Of a stretch of 64,000 nucleotides of DNA, positions 28,338 to 37,599 are shown piece by piece. Source of the stretch: Curvibacter sp. GWA2_63_95 (GTDB taxonomy: Bacteria > Pseudomonadota > Gammaproteobacteria > Burkholderiales > Burkholderiaceae_C). The stretch is from contig MGPB01000024.1 in the NCBI GenBank assembly GCA_001795455.1, positions 1 through 64,000 of the forward strand, written 5' to 3'. The translations under genes and the position numbers were made by a program. How positions within the stretch are numbered: the stretch's first letter is position 1; each line of letters begins with the position of its first letter. The notes below the pieces were generated by a model that saw only the letters and a list, made by a program, of their open reading frames with translations, was not told the origin of the DNA and did no database searches.

Positions 28338-29168
28338 TCAATCCAGAATAATTTTTGTCTTCACAACTTCCGCCTTGACAACGCCATCCGCAATGCCGCG
28401 CCAAGTCGGAATCTGGCTAAATGCATCGGGCTTCTGCTTCAATCCATTGTCCATTTGGTTGACAAATTTAGTGGCCCAAATCGTAAGGGCTTCAATGTAT
28501 TGCTTTTTGGCAGGGTCATTGAAAGACATTGTCTTGTTCCAAGGGTTGCGGCCCCATTCACTTTCAGTCTCACGGGCGAAGCCTACAAGTTCCGGATTGA
28601 TCCAAATGTAGTAGTGCAACATCCGTTGACTGAGTCCATTTCGTGTGAGTTGAATCAAAAGAACAGTAGGTGGTATGTCTACACCTTGTTCCTTGAGCAG
28701 TGCATAGAGTTCCGCAGCTTTGCCGCCTGGGTTGCTCATGTAGCGGGTAATGTGATTAATGGTGACGCAGTTGTCTTCCCGCCCTGCTCCAAGTTGCAGT
28801 TTGAACAACATGTCGTCCCGTTTGCACGGCTCTCCGTTCCAAAAACCACTGCCGCTTTGGAGGTTGCTCCGAACTTCCATCGCAGCAATCCACTGTTTGC
28901 CTTCAGATTGAAAGAAGCGTGCAGTTCCCAGCGGTACTGATGCTGCAGAACCTGTACTGTCTGAGCGAACCAAATCAACGATTCGCCACTTTCCTTCACC
29001 TTGCCAAATGGGATATCCGCCAATAGTTGCATCTGTCTCCAGTTTGTCTGCTAGGGCGAAAGGACGAGGTTTTTGATCTGGGAAAAGTTCTGCTGCATTT
29101 GCAGTCTGCGTGCAAATTGTTGCGATTGCAAATATGGCTGGCGTGATCAGGCGTTTCACTGCGTTCAT
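28338..29168 (-). CDS. Secreted protein of unknown function
   Basis: I do not recognise this 276-residue protein. It has a signal peptide (about 1-25, ending TANA) and no membrane segment after it. It has two internal cysteines (C in GEPCKRDD and C in EDNCVTI) that could pair. GC and codon use are visibly lower than in both neighbours, and it stands alone between the ABC operon terminator and a divergent gap, which suggests recent acquisition. ATG 29168 (MNAVKRLITP) gives a standard signal sequence. Confidence 0.75.
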   Translation of the reverse strand: MNAVKRLITPAIFAIATICTQTANAAELFPDQKPRPFALADKLETDATIGGYPIWQGEGKWRIVDLVRSDSTGSAASVPLGTARFFQSEGKQWIAAMEVRSNLQSGSGFWNGEPCKRDDMLFKLQLGAGREDNCVTINHITRYMSNPGGKAAELYALLKEQGVDIPPTVLLIQLTRNGLSQRMLHYYIWINPELVGFARETESEWGRNPWNKTMSFNDPAKKQYIEALTIWATKFVNQMDNGLKQKPDAFSQIPTWRGIADGVVKAEVVKTKIILD

Positions 29169-29316
29169 GGTTCGGGTGATTGAGGTTGGGGAGTAAGCAA
29201 CAGGGGATGACTTATCCGAGCCATTGCGCCGACCATTCTGCATGGCCCTTGGTCAGTGTCAATCCCCCAAAAGAGTGAATTTAAAGTGGCGTTGCGCGAT
29301 AGCAGAGGCCTCGTCG

Positions 29317-30693
29317 TCACCCCTGCAACGGCAACTGCAAACTGATCGTCAACCCATGCGGCAGCGTCGTGCGTGCTGTCGCTGTGCCGCGGTGTCGCTG
29401 AGCAATCTCAGCCACGATGGACAGGCCTAGCCCGCAGCCACCGGGCAACTCGCTGGCACGCCAGAAGCGTTCAAACACCCGCTCCAGGTGCTCGGCCGAC
29501 AGGCCGGGGCCGGTGTCTTCGACTTCCAGAATGCAGTGGCCGTCGCGCACTTCGGTGCGCAGGGTCACGTTGACGCCTTTGCCTGCGTATCGCAGGGCGT
29601 TGTCGATCAGGTTGCTCAGGCCTTCGCGCAGCAACAGCTTGTCTCCAGGCACCATCAGCGTGTCTTCGCCCTCGTAGCCCAGGTCCACCCCGGCCGCTAC
29701 GGCGCGCGGTGTCCATTCGCGGGCCACTTCGCGAGCCAGTGCGGCCACGTCCACCGGGTGCAGCACCACCTCGGCCTCGGTACGGGCCAAAGACAACAGC
29801 TGGTGCACCAGGTGGGCACTGCGCTGCGCGCCGGTGTGTACCTTGACCAGGCGCTGGCGCAGGGCTTCGGGTTCGGTCTCTTGCATGGCCAGCTCGGTCT
29901 GGCTGATAAGGCCCGCCAGCGGGGTGCGCAGCTGGTGGGCGGCGTCGTTCAAGAAACGTTTTTCCTGGCTCAGGCTGCGGCGCAGCGTGGTGAGCAGCTG
30001 GTTGAGGGCATTGGCCAACGAATGCACTTCCTCTGGCGCCTGGGTCATCTCAATGGGAGAGAGTGACGCTGTGGCGCGGTGCGCAAGCTGGGCTTCCAGC
30101 CGCTCCAGCGGGGCCAGGCCACGGCGGATGCCTTCGTACACCAGCACGCTGAGCACGGCGCCCAGAATCAGCAGCGGGAACAGCACGTCGCGTACGAGCT
30201 CGCGCGCAATGCGCTGCTGCACCACCAGGCTCTTGGCCACCTGTACGCGCATGCGCTGGTCGGTAAAGCCGTCACCAAAACTCAGGTCCATGGACGCCAC
30301 GCGCATGGGCTTGCCGTCCAGCACCACTTCGTACAGCAGCGGTTCGTTGCTGGGAACATGCAGGTCCGGCGTCATGCCCGGGATCTTGGTGTTGCCCAGC
30401 AAAAAGCTGCCGGGGGGCGAGGACACCATGTAGGCCACGCGGTCCTCGGGGTCCTGCTCAATGATGTCGCGCGCCGCGCGCGGAAAGTCCACCAGCAGGC
30501 CCGAGCCCATGGGTTTGACCTGGCGCGCCAGCGAACGTACCGATTGGGTCAGCGACTGGTCAATCGTCTTCTCGGCATAGGTGAGCGCCACCCGAAACGC
30601 CAGCACCCCACCCATGAGCCACAGCACCAGCTGCGGCAGCAGCAGCCACACCAGCAGCTGCCGCTTGAGCGAGAAACGGGCCGGTGCGCTCAT
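29317..30693 (-). CDS. Sensor histidine kinase, TctE/QseC-like
   Basis: A membrane-bound kinase of 458 residues: helix 1 (about 15-37), a periplasmic sensor (about 38-165), helix 2 (about 166-188), HAMP, H-box NDAAHQLRTPLAGL, N-box NLIDNALRYAG and G-box EDTGPGLS. It overlaps its response regulator gene by four bases. The sensed signal is unknown; no tricarboxylate transporter lies nearby. Confidence 0.93.
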   Translation of the reverse strand: MSAPARFSLKRQLLVWLLLPQLVLWLMGGVLAFRVALTYAEKTIDQSLTQSVRSLARQVKPMGSGLLVDFPRAARDIIEQDPEDRVAYMVSSPPGSFLLGNTKIPGMTPDLHVPSNEPLLYEVVLDGKPMRVASMDLSFGDGFTDQRMRVQVAKSLVVQQRIARELVRDVLFPLLILGAVLSVLVYEGIRRGLAPLERLEAQLAHRATASLSPIEMTQAPEEVHSLANALNQLLTTLRRSLSQEKRFLNDAAHQLRTPLAGLISQTELAMQETEPEALRQRLVKVHTGAQRSAHLVHQLLSLARTEAEVVLHPVDVAALAREVAREWTPRAVAAGVDLGYEGEDTLMVPGDKLLLREGLSNLIDNALRYAGKGVNVTLRTEVRDGHCILEVEDTGPGLSAEHLERVFERFWRASELPGGCGLGLSIVAEIAQRHRGTATARTTLPHGLTISLQLPLQG

Positions 30694-31391
30694 GCGCCTT
30701 CGGTTTCCAGCATGTAGCCCAGGCCGCGCACGTTGCGGATGTTGAGGCCACTGTCGGTGAGCTTGCGGCGCAGGCGGTGCACATACACCTCCAGTGCATT
30801 CGAGCCCACGGCGGCACCGTCTTGCGGCTGGGTTTGCCACACGGCCAGCACGTCTTCACGGCCCACCACCTGGCCCATGTTGTTGACCAGCAGCGAGAGC
30901 AGGGACCACTCGCGTTGGGTCAGGTCCATGGGCTCTTCGCCCAACCAGGCCAGGGGCAGCACCGGGTCCAGGCGCAGGTTTTTGCTGGAGCTGCTTTGCA
31001 CCTCCAGCGAGCCGCCAAACGCAGGCAGGCGCGAGCGGCGCAGCATGGCCTGCAGGCGGGCCAGCAGCTCAGCCATGTTGAAGGGCTTGGTGAGGTAGTC
31101 GTCGGCCCCGGCATTCAGCCCTTGCACCCGGTCGTCCACGCCGTCGCGCGCGGTAAGGATGAGCACCGGCAAGGCCGTGAGGCGCTGGCGTATCCACTGC
31201 AGCACCTGGATGCCGTCCACCACAGGCAGGCCCAGGTCCAGCACCACACCGTCAAAGCGGGTGCTTTCCAGCAGGCTCTGGGCCTGCGCGCCGTCGCTGG
31301 CGCTGCTCACGCTGTGGCCCGCGTGGACCAGCTGCGCGCACAGGCCGTCGCGCAGCAATTCGTCGTCTTCAACAATCAGTAAATGGGCCAT
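30690..31391 (-). CDS. OmpR-family response regulator
   Basis: A 233-residue regulator: receiver domain (1-120) with phospho-acceptor D52 in VLDLGLP and the LTKPF lysine, and a winged-helix DNA-binding domain (about 135-230, ending NVRGLGYMLE). It is translationally coupled to the kinase that follows. cca lies 47 bp upstream on the same strand. Confidence 0.95.
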   Translation of the reverse strand: MAHLLIVEDDELLRDGLCAQLVHAGHSVSSASDGAQAQSLLESTRFDGVVLDLGLPVVDGIQVLQWIRQRLTALPVLILTARDGVDDRVQGLNAGADDYLTKPFNMAELLARLQAMLRRSRLPAFGGSLEVQSSSSKNLRLDPVLPLAWLGEEPMDLTQREWSLLSLLVNNMGQVVGREDVLAVWQTQPQDGAAVGSNALEVYVHRLRRKLTDSGLNIRNVRGLGYMLETEGA

Positions 31392-31438
31392 GGCCTGAGC
31401 ATACCAAGCCGACCCAAGCCGCAGGCTCGGAACTACCC

Positions 31439-32740
31439 TCAGGCGGCAGGGGATGCGGCCAAACCAGCGGCAATCGCCTCGGCGCGCGCGGTTTGGATGA
31501 ATTGACCTATCTTTGGGCCTGTGGCGCCCATGGATATTGCGCGAGCAGCTATGGAATCTGTAGCGACTGCCAGCGCCAGTTCAAGAGCGCGACCCAGGCG
31601 GTCGGCTTGTGGGTAGGGCGTGTCGCTCAGGCCCAGTCGGCCCTGGGCATCGCACTGGCAGGCTTGCAGCACCTGCGCAAACCGGACCGGCTTGCGAAAG
31701 GCGTCGCAGCGCTCCAGCAGGCGCACCAAGGCCGCAGCGTTGAGCGTGCCACTGCGGTGGAGGTTGCCGTGTTCGCGCGCCACCACCTCGGCCAGCTCGG
31801 CACAGTCGGTAGGCACGCGCAGGCGCTGGCACACGGTCTTGAGCAGGCGCACGCTGCGTTCCTCGTGGCCAATGTGGCGCGGCAATACGTCGGCCGGCGT
31901 GGTGCCCTTGCCCAGGTCGTGGCCCAGGCAGGCAAAGCGCACCGCCAGCGGGGCGCCCAGTTGGGCGGCGCGGTCCAGCACCAGCATCACGTGGACGCCG
32001 GTGTCCACCTCGGGGTGGTGCTCGGGGCTTTGGGGCACGCCCCACAGGCGGTCCAGCTCGGGCAGCAGCCGCGCCAGCGCGCCGCAGCTGCGCAGCACCG
32101 CAAACATGCGGGAGGGCTGGGCTTCCATCAGGCCCTTAGCCAGCTCCTGCCACACGCGCTCGGGCACCAGGTGGTCCACCTCGCCCTCGGCCACCATGGC
32201 CTGCATGAGGGCCGTGGTTTCGGGGGCTACGGTGAAATCGGTAAAGCGCGCGGCAAAACGCGCCAGCCGCAGGATGCGCACCGGGTCTTCGCGGAAGGCG
32301 GGGGTCACATGGCGCATTACGCGCTGGGCGATGTCGGCCCGGCCGCCGTAGGGGTCTACCACGGTTTTTGAGTCAAATTGGCCTCTGACCCCCGTGGATT
32401 CTGCGCGAGCAGCTATTGAATTGATAGTGAGGTCGCGCCGCGCCAGGTCCTCTTCCAGCGTCACGCCCGGCTCGGCATGCACGGCAAAGCCGCGGTAGCC
32501 AGGTGCCGTCTTGCGCTCGGTCCGGGCCAGCGCGTATTCCTCGTGCGTCTGTGGGTGCAAAAACACCGGGAAGTCGCGGCCCACCGCCACAAAGCCTGCG
32601 TCCAGCATGGCCTGCGGTGTAGCGCCCACCACCACCCAGTCGCGGTCCTGCACCGGCAGGCCCAGCAGCGCGTCGCGCACGGCGCCGCCCACCAGGTAGG
32701 TCTGGCCAGGGATGGTGAGGGGCGTTGTGGCGGCAGGCAT
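31439..32740 (-). CDS. cca: CCA-adding enzyme (tRNA nucleotidyltransferase) with two in-frame repeat insertions
   Basis: Adds or repairs the 3' CCA of tRNA. The 433-residue protein has the class II nucleotidyltransferase head (YLVGGAVRDALLG, RDFPVF), an arm region and an HD-type phosphohydrolase domain (CLGHDLGK). Element copy G encodes residues about 105-126, between the conserved RRDLTIN and DPYGG motifs. In the E. coli enzyme (from memory) 11 residues separate TIN from DPY; here it is 21. Element copy F encodes about 393-412 near the C-terminus. Both are in frame and the catalytic motifs look intact. Confidence 0.94.
   Translation of the reverse strand: MPAATTPLTIPGQTYLVGGAVRDALLGLPVQDRDWVVVGATPQAMLDAGFVAVGRDFPVFLHPQTHEEYALARTERKTAPGYRGFAVHAEPGVTLEEDLARRDLTINSIAARAESTGVRGQFDSKTVVDPYGGRADIAQRVMRHVTPAFREDPVRILRLARFAARFTDFTVAPETTALMQAMVAEGEVDHLVPERVWQELAKGLMEAQPSRMFAVLRSCGALARLLPELDRLWGVPQSPEHHPEVDTGVHVMLVLDRAAQLGAPLAVRFACLGHDLGKGTTPADVLPRHIGHEERSVRLLKTVCQRLRVPTDCAELAEVVAREHGNLHRSGTLNAAALVRLLERCDAFRKPVRFAQVLQACQCDAQGRLGLSDTPYPQADRLGRALELALAVATDSIAARAISMGATGPKIGQFIQTARAEAIAAGLAASPAA
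31508..31567 (-). repeat. Dispersed 60-bp element, copy F (inside cca, C-terminal end)
   Basis: Same strand as cca. It reads CGCTAC, 7 bases, ATAGCTGCTCGCGCA, then ATGGGCGCCACAGGC. It encodes A-T-D-S-I-A-A-R-A-I-S-M-G-A-T-G-P-K. Confidence 0.83.
32363..32428 (-). repeat. Dispersed 60-bp element, copy G (inside cca, catalytic head)
   Basis: Same strand as cca. It reads ACTATC, 7 bases, ATAGCTGCTCGCGCA, then ACGGGGGTCAGAGGCC and AATTTGACTC. It encodes T-I-N-S-I-A-A-R-A-E-S-T-G-V-R-G-Q-F-D. Core identical to copies E and F. Confidence 0.87.
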
Positions 32741-32759
32741 GGGGCAGGCGTGGTGGGGT

Positions 32760-33443
32760 TTAGCGCTTCAGGCGGTAGGGTTCCTCAAAGTCCAGAAAGT
32801 CTTTTTCTGCCAAGGCGTCGTTCACCCAGGCTTGCACACCGGGCAGGGCCAGCACATGGGCCACGTAGGCGGCGGCTTTGGGCGGCAACGGCAGGCCGTA
32901 GGTCTTGAGGCGCGTGCAGACCGGGGCGAAGTAGGCGTCGGCCACGCTGAAGCTGCCAAACAGCAGGGGGCCGCCGTGTTGGTCCAGCAGGCCTTCCCAC
33001 ATGGCGACCAGGCGTGCCACGTCGGCGCGTACGGCCGGTTTGTCACGCCAGATCAGGGCGCCTTGGGCGGCCAGGTCGGCCTCGATGTTCATGGGGCAGT
33101 TGCCGCGCAGGGCGGTGAAGCCGGAGTGCATTTCGGCACACACACTGCGCGCCCGGGCGCGGGCGGCCTTGTCGTGCGGCCACAGCGGGGTGCCAGAAAA
33201 CTGTTCAGCCACGTATTCGGCAATCGCCAGCGTGTCCCAGATGGCCAAATCACCGTCCACCAGCAGCGGCACTTTGCCGGTGGGCGTCAGCGGGCCCAGT
33301 GTGGCTTTGAACTTTGAGCTGCTGTCAAACGAGTCGAAGCGGACCATGACTTCTTCAAAGTCGATCCCCGCCTGCTTGAGCAGCACCCAGGGGCGCATGG
33401 ACCACGAAGAGTAATTTTTGTTGCCGATATAGAGTTTGAGCAT
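32760..33443 (-). CDS. Glutathione S-transferase family protein
   Basis: A 227-residue GST with a thioredoxin-like N-terminal domain (LYIGNKNYSSWSMRPWVLL; the SSWS serine is the likely catalytic residue, and GKVPLLVDGD gives the cis-Pro) and an all-helical C-terminal domain (about 90-227). The substrate is unknown. It lies 19 bp upstream of cca and downstream of the lytic transglycosylase on the same strand. Confidence 0.9.
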   Translation of the reverse strand: MLKLYIGNKNYSSWSMRPWVLLKQAGIDFEEVMVRFDSFDSSSKFKATLGPLTPTGKVPLLVDGDLAIWDTLAIAEYVAEQFSGTPLWPHDKAARARARSVCAEMHSGFTALRGNCPMNIEADLAAQGALIWRDKPAVRADVARLVAMWEGLLDQHGGPLLFGSFSVADAYFAPVCTRLKTYGLPLPPKAAAYVAHVLALPGVQAWVNDALAEKDFLDFEEPYRLKR

Positions 33444-33552
33444 GGGGCACCTGTGCGTGAAAGGGCATTCATCCTAAAGGCTTGGGCCCTGCCGATTGAT
33501 GACAAAGGCAGGCCCCATTGATGCATGCCGCACGCCGTTGCAGGCGGCGGGC

Positions 33553-35565
33553 TTACGGCAGTTCCAGCCCAGCTTCCGGCGTGCTGGCGTCGCGCGGGCC
33601 CACCGTGCCCAGGCGAGCCTTGAGCGACTGGGGCTGGCCGCTGATCAGCGCGGCGTACAGCGTGGTGTTGGCCAGCACTTTTTTGACGTAGTCGCGGGTT
33701 TCGGAAAACGGCACGTTTTCGGCCCAGATGGCGGCCTCTACCGTGGGGCTGCCGGTCTGGCCGCGCCAGATGCGCGGGCGGCCCGGGCCGGCGTTGTAGG
33801 CGGCCGCGGCCATGGGCATGGAGCCGCCGAAGCTGTCCAGCACCAGCTTGAGATAACCCGTGCCAATGGCGATGTTGGTGTCGCGGTCGGTGATCTGGTG
33901 GGCCTGGAAGTCGGTCAGGCCCATTTTCTTGGCGGTCCAGCGCGCGGTGGCCGGCATGACCTGCATCAGGCCGGCGGCGCCCACGACGGATTTGGCGTCC
34001 ATGATGAAACGGCTTTCCTGGCGGATCAGGCCGTACACATAGGCTGGCTCCAGGCCAATCGTCTGGGTGCGCGCCAGCACGGCGGCCTTGAAGGGCATGG
34101 GGAACCGTTGCTCCATGTCCACCACACCCTTGGTGCGTTCGCTGGTGTTGATGCAGCGGTCCCACACCTCGGCCTTGCAGGCCAGGTCGGCGGCGGCCAG
34201 CAGGCTGCGGTCGTCCATGCCGCCTTTGCTGTGCAGGTTGGTGGTGTAGTTCCATTCCCGCACGCCCTCGGTGCGCAGACCCAGTTGCACGGCATACAGC
34301 GCGCGCATGAGACCGGGGTTGGTGCGCGCGTGGTCTTTTTCCTCGGGGGTCAGGGGCAGGGGCTTGGCCGGGGCATTGACCTTCTGGCCCAGGTCTTCCA
34401 GGGCCAGCATTTCATAAAAGCCCTTGATGCCGGCAATGCCCTCCAGCGCGCGGGTGGCGTCTGCCCGGGCTGCGTCGGTGGTGGCGCGGGCCAACTGGGC
34501 GCGGGCGCGCCAGTAGACCCAAGTGGGGTCGTTGCGCAGCGCATCGGGCATGGCGGCAATGGCGTCTTGCACCATGGCCCAGCGCCCGGCGCGCAGGGCG
34601 GCGCGGGCGGCCCAGGCCAGGTGGTCTTCGTGCATGTGCTGGAACTGGCCCTTGGCGAAGTAGCCCACGGCGTCGTCAGAGAGTTTTTGGGCAGCGCGTT
34701 TGCCAATCACGCCCCAGATCCAGCTGCGCTCTTCCTGCGTGAGCTGGGCTTTCCAGCGCAGCTTCTCCATCTCTGCTGCGGCCTCGGCGGGTTCTTGGTA
34801 GGCCTGGCGGATCAGCGCCAGTGACACCAGCTCGCGGGTTTGCGGGCGCAGCGCGGTGAGTTTGTCGTTGAGGTACTTGCCGGGGTTGAGGTAGAGGGTG
34901 TTGACGGTCTTGACCCAATCCGCATCCAGCAGGCCCACGGCCTGGGTGGCGATGCGCAGGCGGTCGTTTTCCAACCCCAAGCGGGCGCGCAGCCAGACTG
35001 TGTGAGCAGTGAATTTCTTGTCGTTGAGCAATTGGCCTGCTGCGCTTGCACAGGCCTCGTCGGCGTCTTTGAGGGCCAGCCAGGTGTCCTGCACCGCATT
35101 GGCCACATCGGTGCCCTGGGTGCTGTAGTCCGCCAGCAGGCCGTAGCAGCGAATGGCGCGGTCGTCGTTCATGCGGTAGGCCGGCAGCTCACGCTGGAAG
35201 CTGGCCCAGTCGCTGCGACGGCCCAGCACCTGCAGCCATTCTGCGCGCAGTCGGTCTTCCTGGTAGGTGCCGCTGTAGCGGTACAAAAAGTCCTGGATAT
35301 CGGTGTTGCTGGCATCGTCCAGCCGGGCCGACAACTCCCAGTACGCCGCCCAGGGCTCCAGGGGGTGGTTGCGCGCCTGCGGCAGCAGGGCCGCCAGTCG
35401 CTTGCGGTCACGCTGCTTATAGGCTTGCGCCATGTCGAGGATGGTGTCGTCGGAGCGCGCGGACTCGCGCACCACATCGCGTCCTTGGGCTTTGGCCGGG
35501 GCGGCAAAGGAGGACACCGCGAAGCCCGCGAGGGCCAGGGATGTCAGAATGGCTGAAAACTGCAT
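33553..35565 (-). CDS. Soluble lytic murein transglycosylase (Slt70-like)
   Basis: Cleaves glycan strands with formation of 1,6-anhydro-MurNAc, the product AnmK recycles. The 670-residue product has a signal peptide (about 1-22), a long superhelical alpha domain (to about residue 480) and a C-terminal lysozyme-like domain with catalytic Glu in IRQESRF, followed by GAAGLMQVMPATA and AAAYNAGPGR. ATG 35565 is only 9 bp from the divergent ATG at 35575, so each promoter must lie inside the other gene or overlap it. Confidence 0.93.
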   Translation of the reverse strand: MQFSAILTSLALAGFAVSSFAAPAKAQGRDVVRESARSDDTILDMAQAYKQRDRKRLAALLPQARNHPLEPWAAYWELSARLDDASNTDIQDFLYRYSGTYQEDRLRAEWLQVLGRRSDWASFQRELPAYRMNDDRAIRCYGLLADYSTQGTDVANAVQDTWLALKDADEACASAAGQLLNDKKFTAHTVWLRARLGLENDRLRIATQAVGLLDADWVKTVNTLYLNPGKYLNDKLTALRPQTRELVSLALIRQAYQEPAEAAAEMEKLRWKAQLTQEERSWIWGVIGKRAAQKLSDDAVGYFAKGQFQHMHEDHLAWAARAALRAGRWAMVQDAIAAMPDALRNDPTWVYWRARAQLARATTDAARADATRALEGIAGIKGFYEMLALEDLGQKVNAPAKPLPLTPEEKDHARTNPGLMRALYAVQLGLRTEGVREWNYTTNLHSKGGMDDRSLLAAADLACKAEVWDRCINTSERTKGVVDMEQRFPMPFKAAVLARTQTIGLEPAYVYGLIRQESRFIMDAKSVVGAAGLMQVMPATARWTAKKMGLTDFQAHQITDRDTNIAIGTGYLKLVLDSFGGSMPMAAAAYNAGPGRPRIWRGQTGSPTVEAAIWAENVPFSETRDYVKKVLANTTLYAALISGQPQSLKARLGTVGPRDASTPEAGLELP

Positions 35566-35574
35566 GTGGGGATT

Positions 35575-36174
35575 ATGGATAACTCGAACGAAAGCAAAGC
35601 CGCGCAAAAGAAAGCCCTTCGCAAGGCGCTTCTCGAACAACGCCTGAACCTGCCCGACCGCCTACAGCGCGCGGAACTTCTGCAGCGCGTGATGCGGATC
35701 TGGCTGGTAGGGCGCACGGACGTGGTGATTGGCGCCTACTGGCCCATCAAGGGCGAGTTTGACCCGCTGCCGGCGCTGCACCGCTGGAAGGAAGATGGCG
35801 AGCTGATTGACCAGCCGCAGCCCCGCCGCATCGGCTTGCCGGTGGTGAACCGGGAGCACAAAACCATGACCTTCCATGCCTGGTACCCCGGTTGCCCCAT
35901 GGAGGAAGACGCCTACGGCATCCCCAAGCCCAAGGACACCGAATTGATTGTGCCCACCCTGCTGTTTGTGCCCTGCGTGGGCTACAGCGCGGGGGGCTAC
36001 CGGCTGGGTTATGGCGGTGGGTTCTACGACCGCATGCTGGGCAGCCTGGACCCCAAACCGGTTACCGTGGGCTTGGGCTTTGGCACCGATTTTGTGGACG
36101 ATTTTGAACCCGAGCCGCACGACATGCCACTGGACGCCATCCTCAACGACCACGGGATCGTTTGGCCGATTTGA
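35575..36174 (+). CDS. 5-formyltetrahydrofolate cyclo-ligase
   Basis: Converts 5-formyl-THF to 5,10-methenyl-THF with ATP, restoring a storage folate. The 199-residue product has the N-terminal KKALRKALLEQR segment, a phosphate-binding region and the family signature GYRLGYGGGFYDRML. ATG 35575 is preferred over GTG 35566. It is divergent from the transglycosylase with a minimal gap. Confidence 0.93.
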   Translation: MDNSNESKAAQKKALRKALLEQRLNLPDRLQRAELLQRVMRIWLVGRTDVVIGAYWPIKGEFDPLPALHRWKEDGELIDQPQPRRIGLPVVNREHKTMTFHAWYPGCPMEEDAYGIPKPKDTELIVPTLLFVPCVGYSAGGYRLGYGGGFYDRMLGSLDPKPVTVGLGFGTDFVDDFEPEPHDMPLDAILNDHGIVWPI

Positions 36175-36220
36175 GGTAGCCCTACGCTCCGCGGCTGTGT
36201 GGGGCGCGGCCCCCGAGGGG

Positions 36221-36640
36221 TTAACCCGCCTTGGGACGGCCCGGCGGCGGCTTGTGCTTCCGGGCAGGGCTTTTTGTGGCGGGTGTCCTGGTCCTGGGAG
36301 CCGGTTTCTTGGCCTGCAGCGCGGCCTGCAGCGCCAACCGTGCCCATGGTTGCATCAGGGCGTGCGATTCCATGGCGTCGGCCGGGGCGCTGTAGTAGTT
36401 CATGCTTTTGGGCTGGCCTTGCACCAGGTAGGTGAAGCGGGCACAGCCTTCGGCCTCAAAGCGGGGGCGGCTCTCTTCGCTGGCCTTGAGCCACAGCGTA
36501 TCGCCATCGCCCAGGTTGGCCAGGATGGCAATCGTCATGCCGTCCACACTGATGCCCCAGCCGCCAAACATGCGGCGGGCGCGGCAGGGCCCGACACTGC
36601 CCAGCAGTTCACAAGCGTAGTCGGCAAAGCTGGCGTCCAT
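36221..36640 (-). CDS. TfoX N-terminal domain protein
   Basis: A 139-residue protein. Residues 1-100 match the TfoX/Sxy N-terminal fold (ACELLGSVGPCRARRMFGGW, GDTLWLKASEESR). The C-terminal helix-hairpin-helix domain of full TfoX is absent; instead there is a Lys/Pro/Arg-rich tail (about 112-139). Such stand-alone proteins are common and their role in competence is not shown. It lies 14 bp after the DUF6279-like lipoprotein gene. Confidence 0.85.
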   Translation of the reverse strand: MDASFADYACELLGSVGPCRARRMFGGWGISVDGMTIAILANLGDGDTLWLKASEESRPRFEAEGCARFTYLVQGQPKSMNYYSAPADAMESHALMQPWARLALQAALQAKKPAPRTRTPATKSPARKHKPPPGRPKAG

Positions 36641-36654
36641 GGGGGGGCGGGGGC

Positions 36655-37599
36655 TTAGGGCCGCATCAGGGCGCGGACGTCGCCCTCGTAACCCTTCAGC
36701 GTGTCTTGCAGGCGCTGGCGCTGGCTGGCCGATGTGCGGTTGTGAAAAGCCGCAATGGCCTCGCAGGCTTGGCTGCGCACACGCTCGGTGTATTGGCGAA
36801 AGGCTGGGTCGGGCGACTGCAGGCTGCGGGCCACCAGGGCGCGCACTTCGGCCTGGGTGTGGATCTCCGTTGCGTTGCCGTTGCGCAGCGCGCGCAGGGT
36901 TTGCAGGGTGTCCTGCTGGCGGCGCAGCACCTCGCGGTACTGCACACTGGCATCGAAGGCCGAGGCCTCCAACTGGCCCTGCAGCTGCTTGCGCTGCACC
37001 TCGGTGAGGCGGCCGTAGAAGCCCTCGGCACGCTCCACCAGTTTTTTCAGGCGGCGTTCCTGGCGCTCTTCGGGGCTGCCGTCCATCCACTCTTCGCGCC
37101 ATTCGCGGTTGCGCTTGTCCAGCGCGCGGGCCAGGTGTTCCAGCTGCGCCGTGCTCAGGGTGGGGCCCAAGGCCACGGCCGTGGGCGCTGCGCGGTCCAG
37201 CGTGGTCTGGATGCGTTCTTCCACGTACAGGCTGAGCTGGCAGACCTGTGCAGCCGTTACCTCCTGGGGGGCGGCGGCCTGCAGGTTCTTGAGGGTGGTG
37301 GCTAACTCGGGAAGTTCGTCCTTGCGGTGCCAGTCCTGCAGGGTATGCAGGTCGTTGCGCAAGCGGGTGGACTGGGGGCCGTCAAAGTCAAAGTAGCTGT
37401 CCAGCCACCAGTAGGCCAGGTCCGGGGCGTTGTTGTAGCCCAGGCGTACGGCGTTGCAGCCGCTCAGGCTTAGCAAGCCCATGAGCAGCCCGATAATGGC
37501 GCACCAACGGCCCGCGCTGGCCCACCAGCGCTGTGGCCGAACCCATTCATCAGAAATTTGCGCGAGGACATGCACGTGACGTCTAGTTTTCAGGTTCAA
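36655..37599 (-). CDS. DUF6279-like lipoprotein
   Basis: An envelope lipoprotein of about 300 residues with lipobox LSGC, followed by a mostly helical, charged mature part (NNAPDLAYWWLDSYFDFD start). The domain name is from memory. The start is uncertain: the frame opens with TTG 37599, a GTG at 37575 is possible, and neither has a good ribosome-binding site. Its 5' end overlaps the start of divergent glmU. Confidence 0.72.
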   Translation of the reverse strand: MNLKTRRHVHVLAQISDEWVRPQRWWASAGRWCAIIGLLMGLLSLSGCNAVRLGYNNAPDLAYWWLDSYFDFDGPQSTRLRNDLHTLQDWHRKDELPELATTLKNLQAAAPQEVTAAQVCQLSLYVEERIQTTLDRAAPTAVALGPTLSTAQLEHLARALDKRNREWREEWMDGSPEERQERRLKKLVERAEGFYGRLTEVQRKQLQGQLEASAFDASVQYREVLRRQQDTLQTLRALRNGNATEIHTQAEVRALVARSLQSPDPAFRQYTERVRSQACEAIAAFHNRTSASQRQRLQDTLKGYEGDVRALMRP

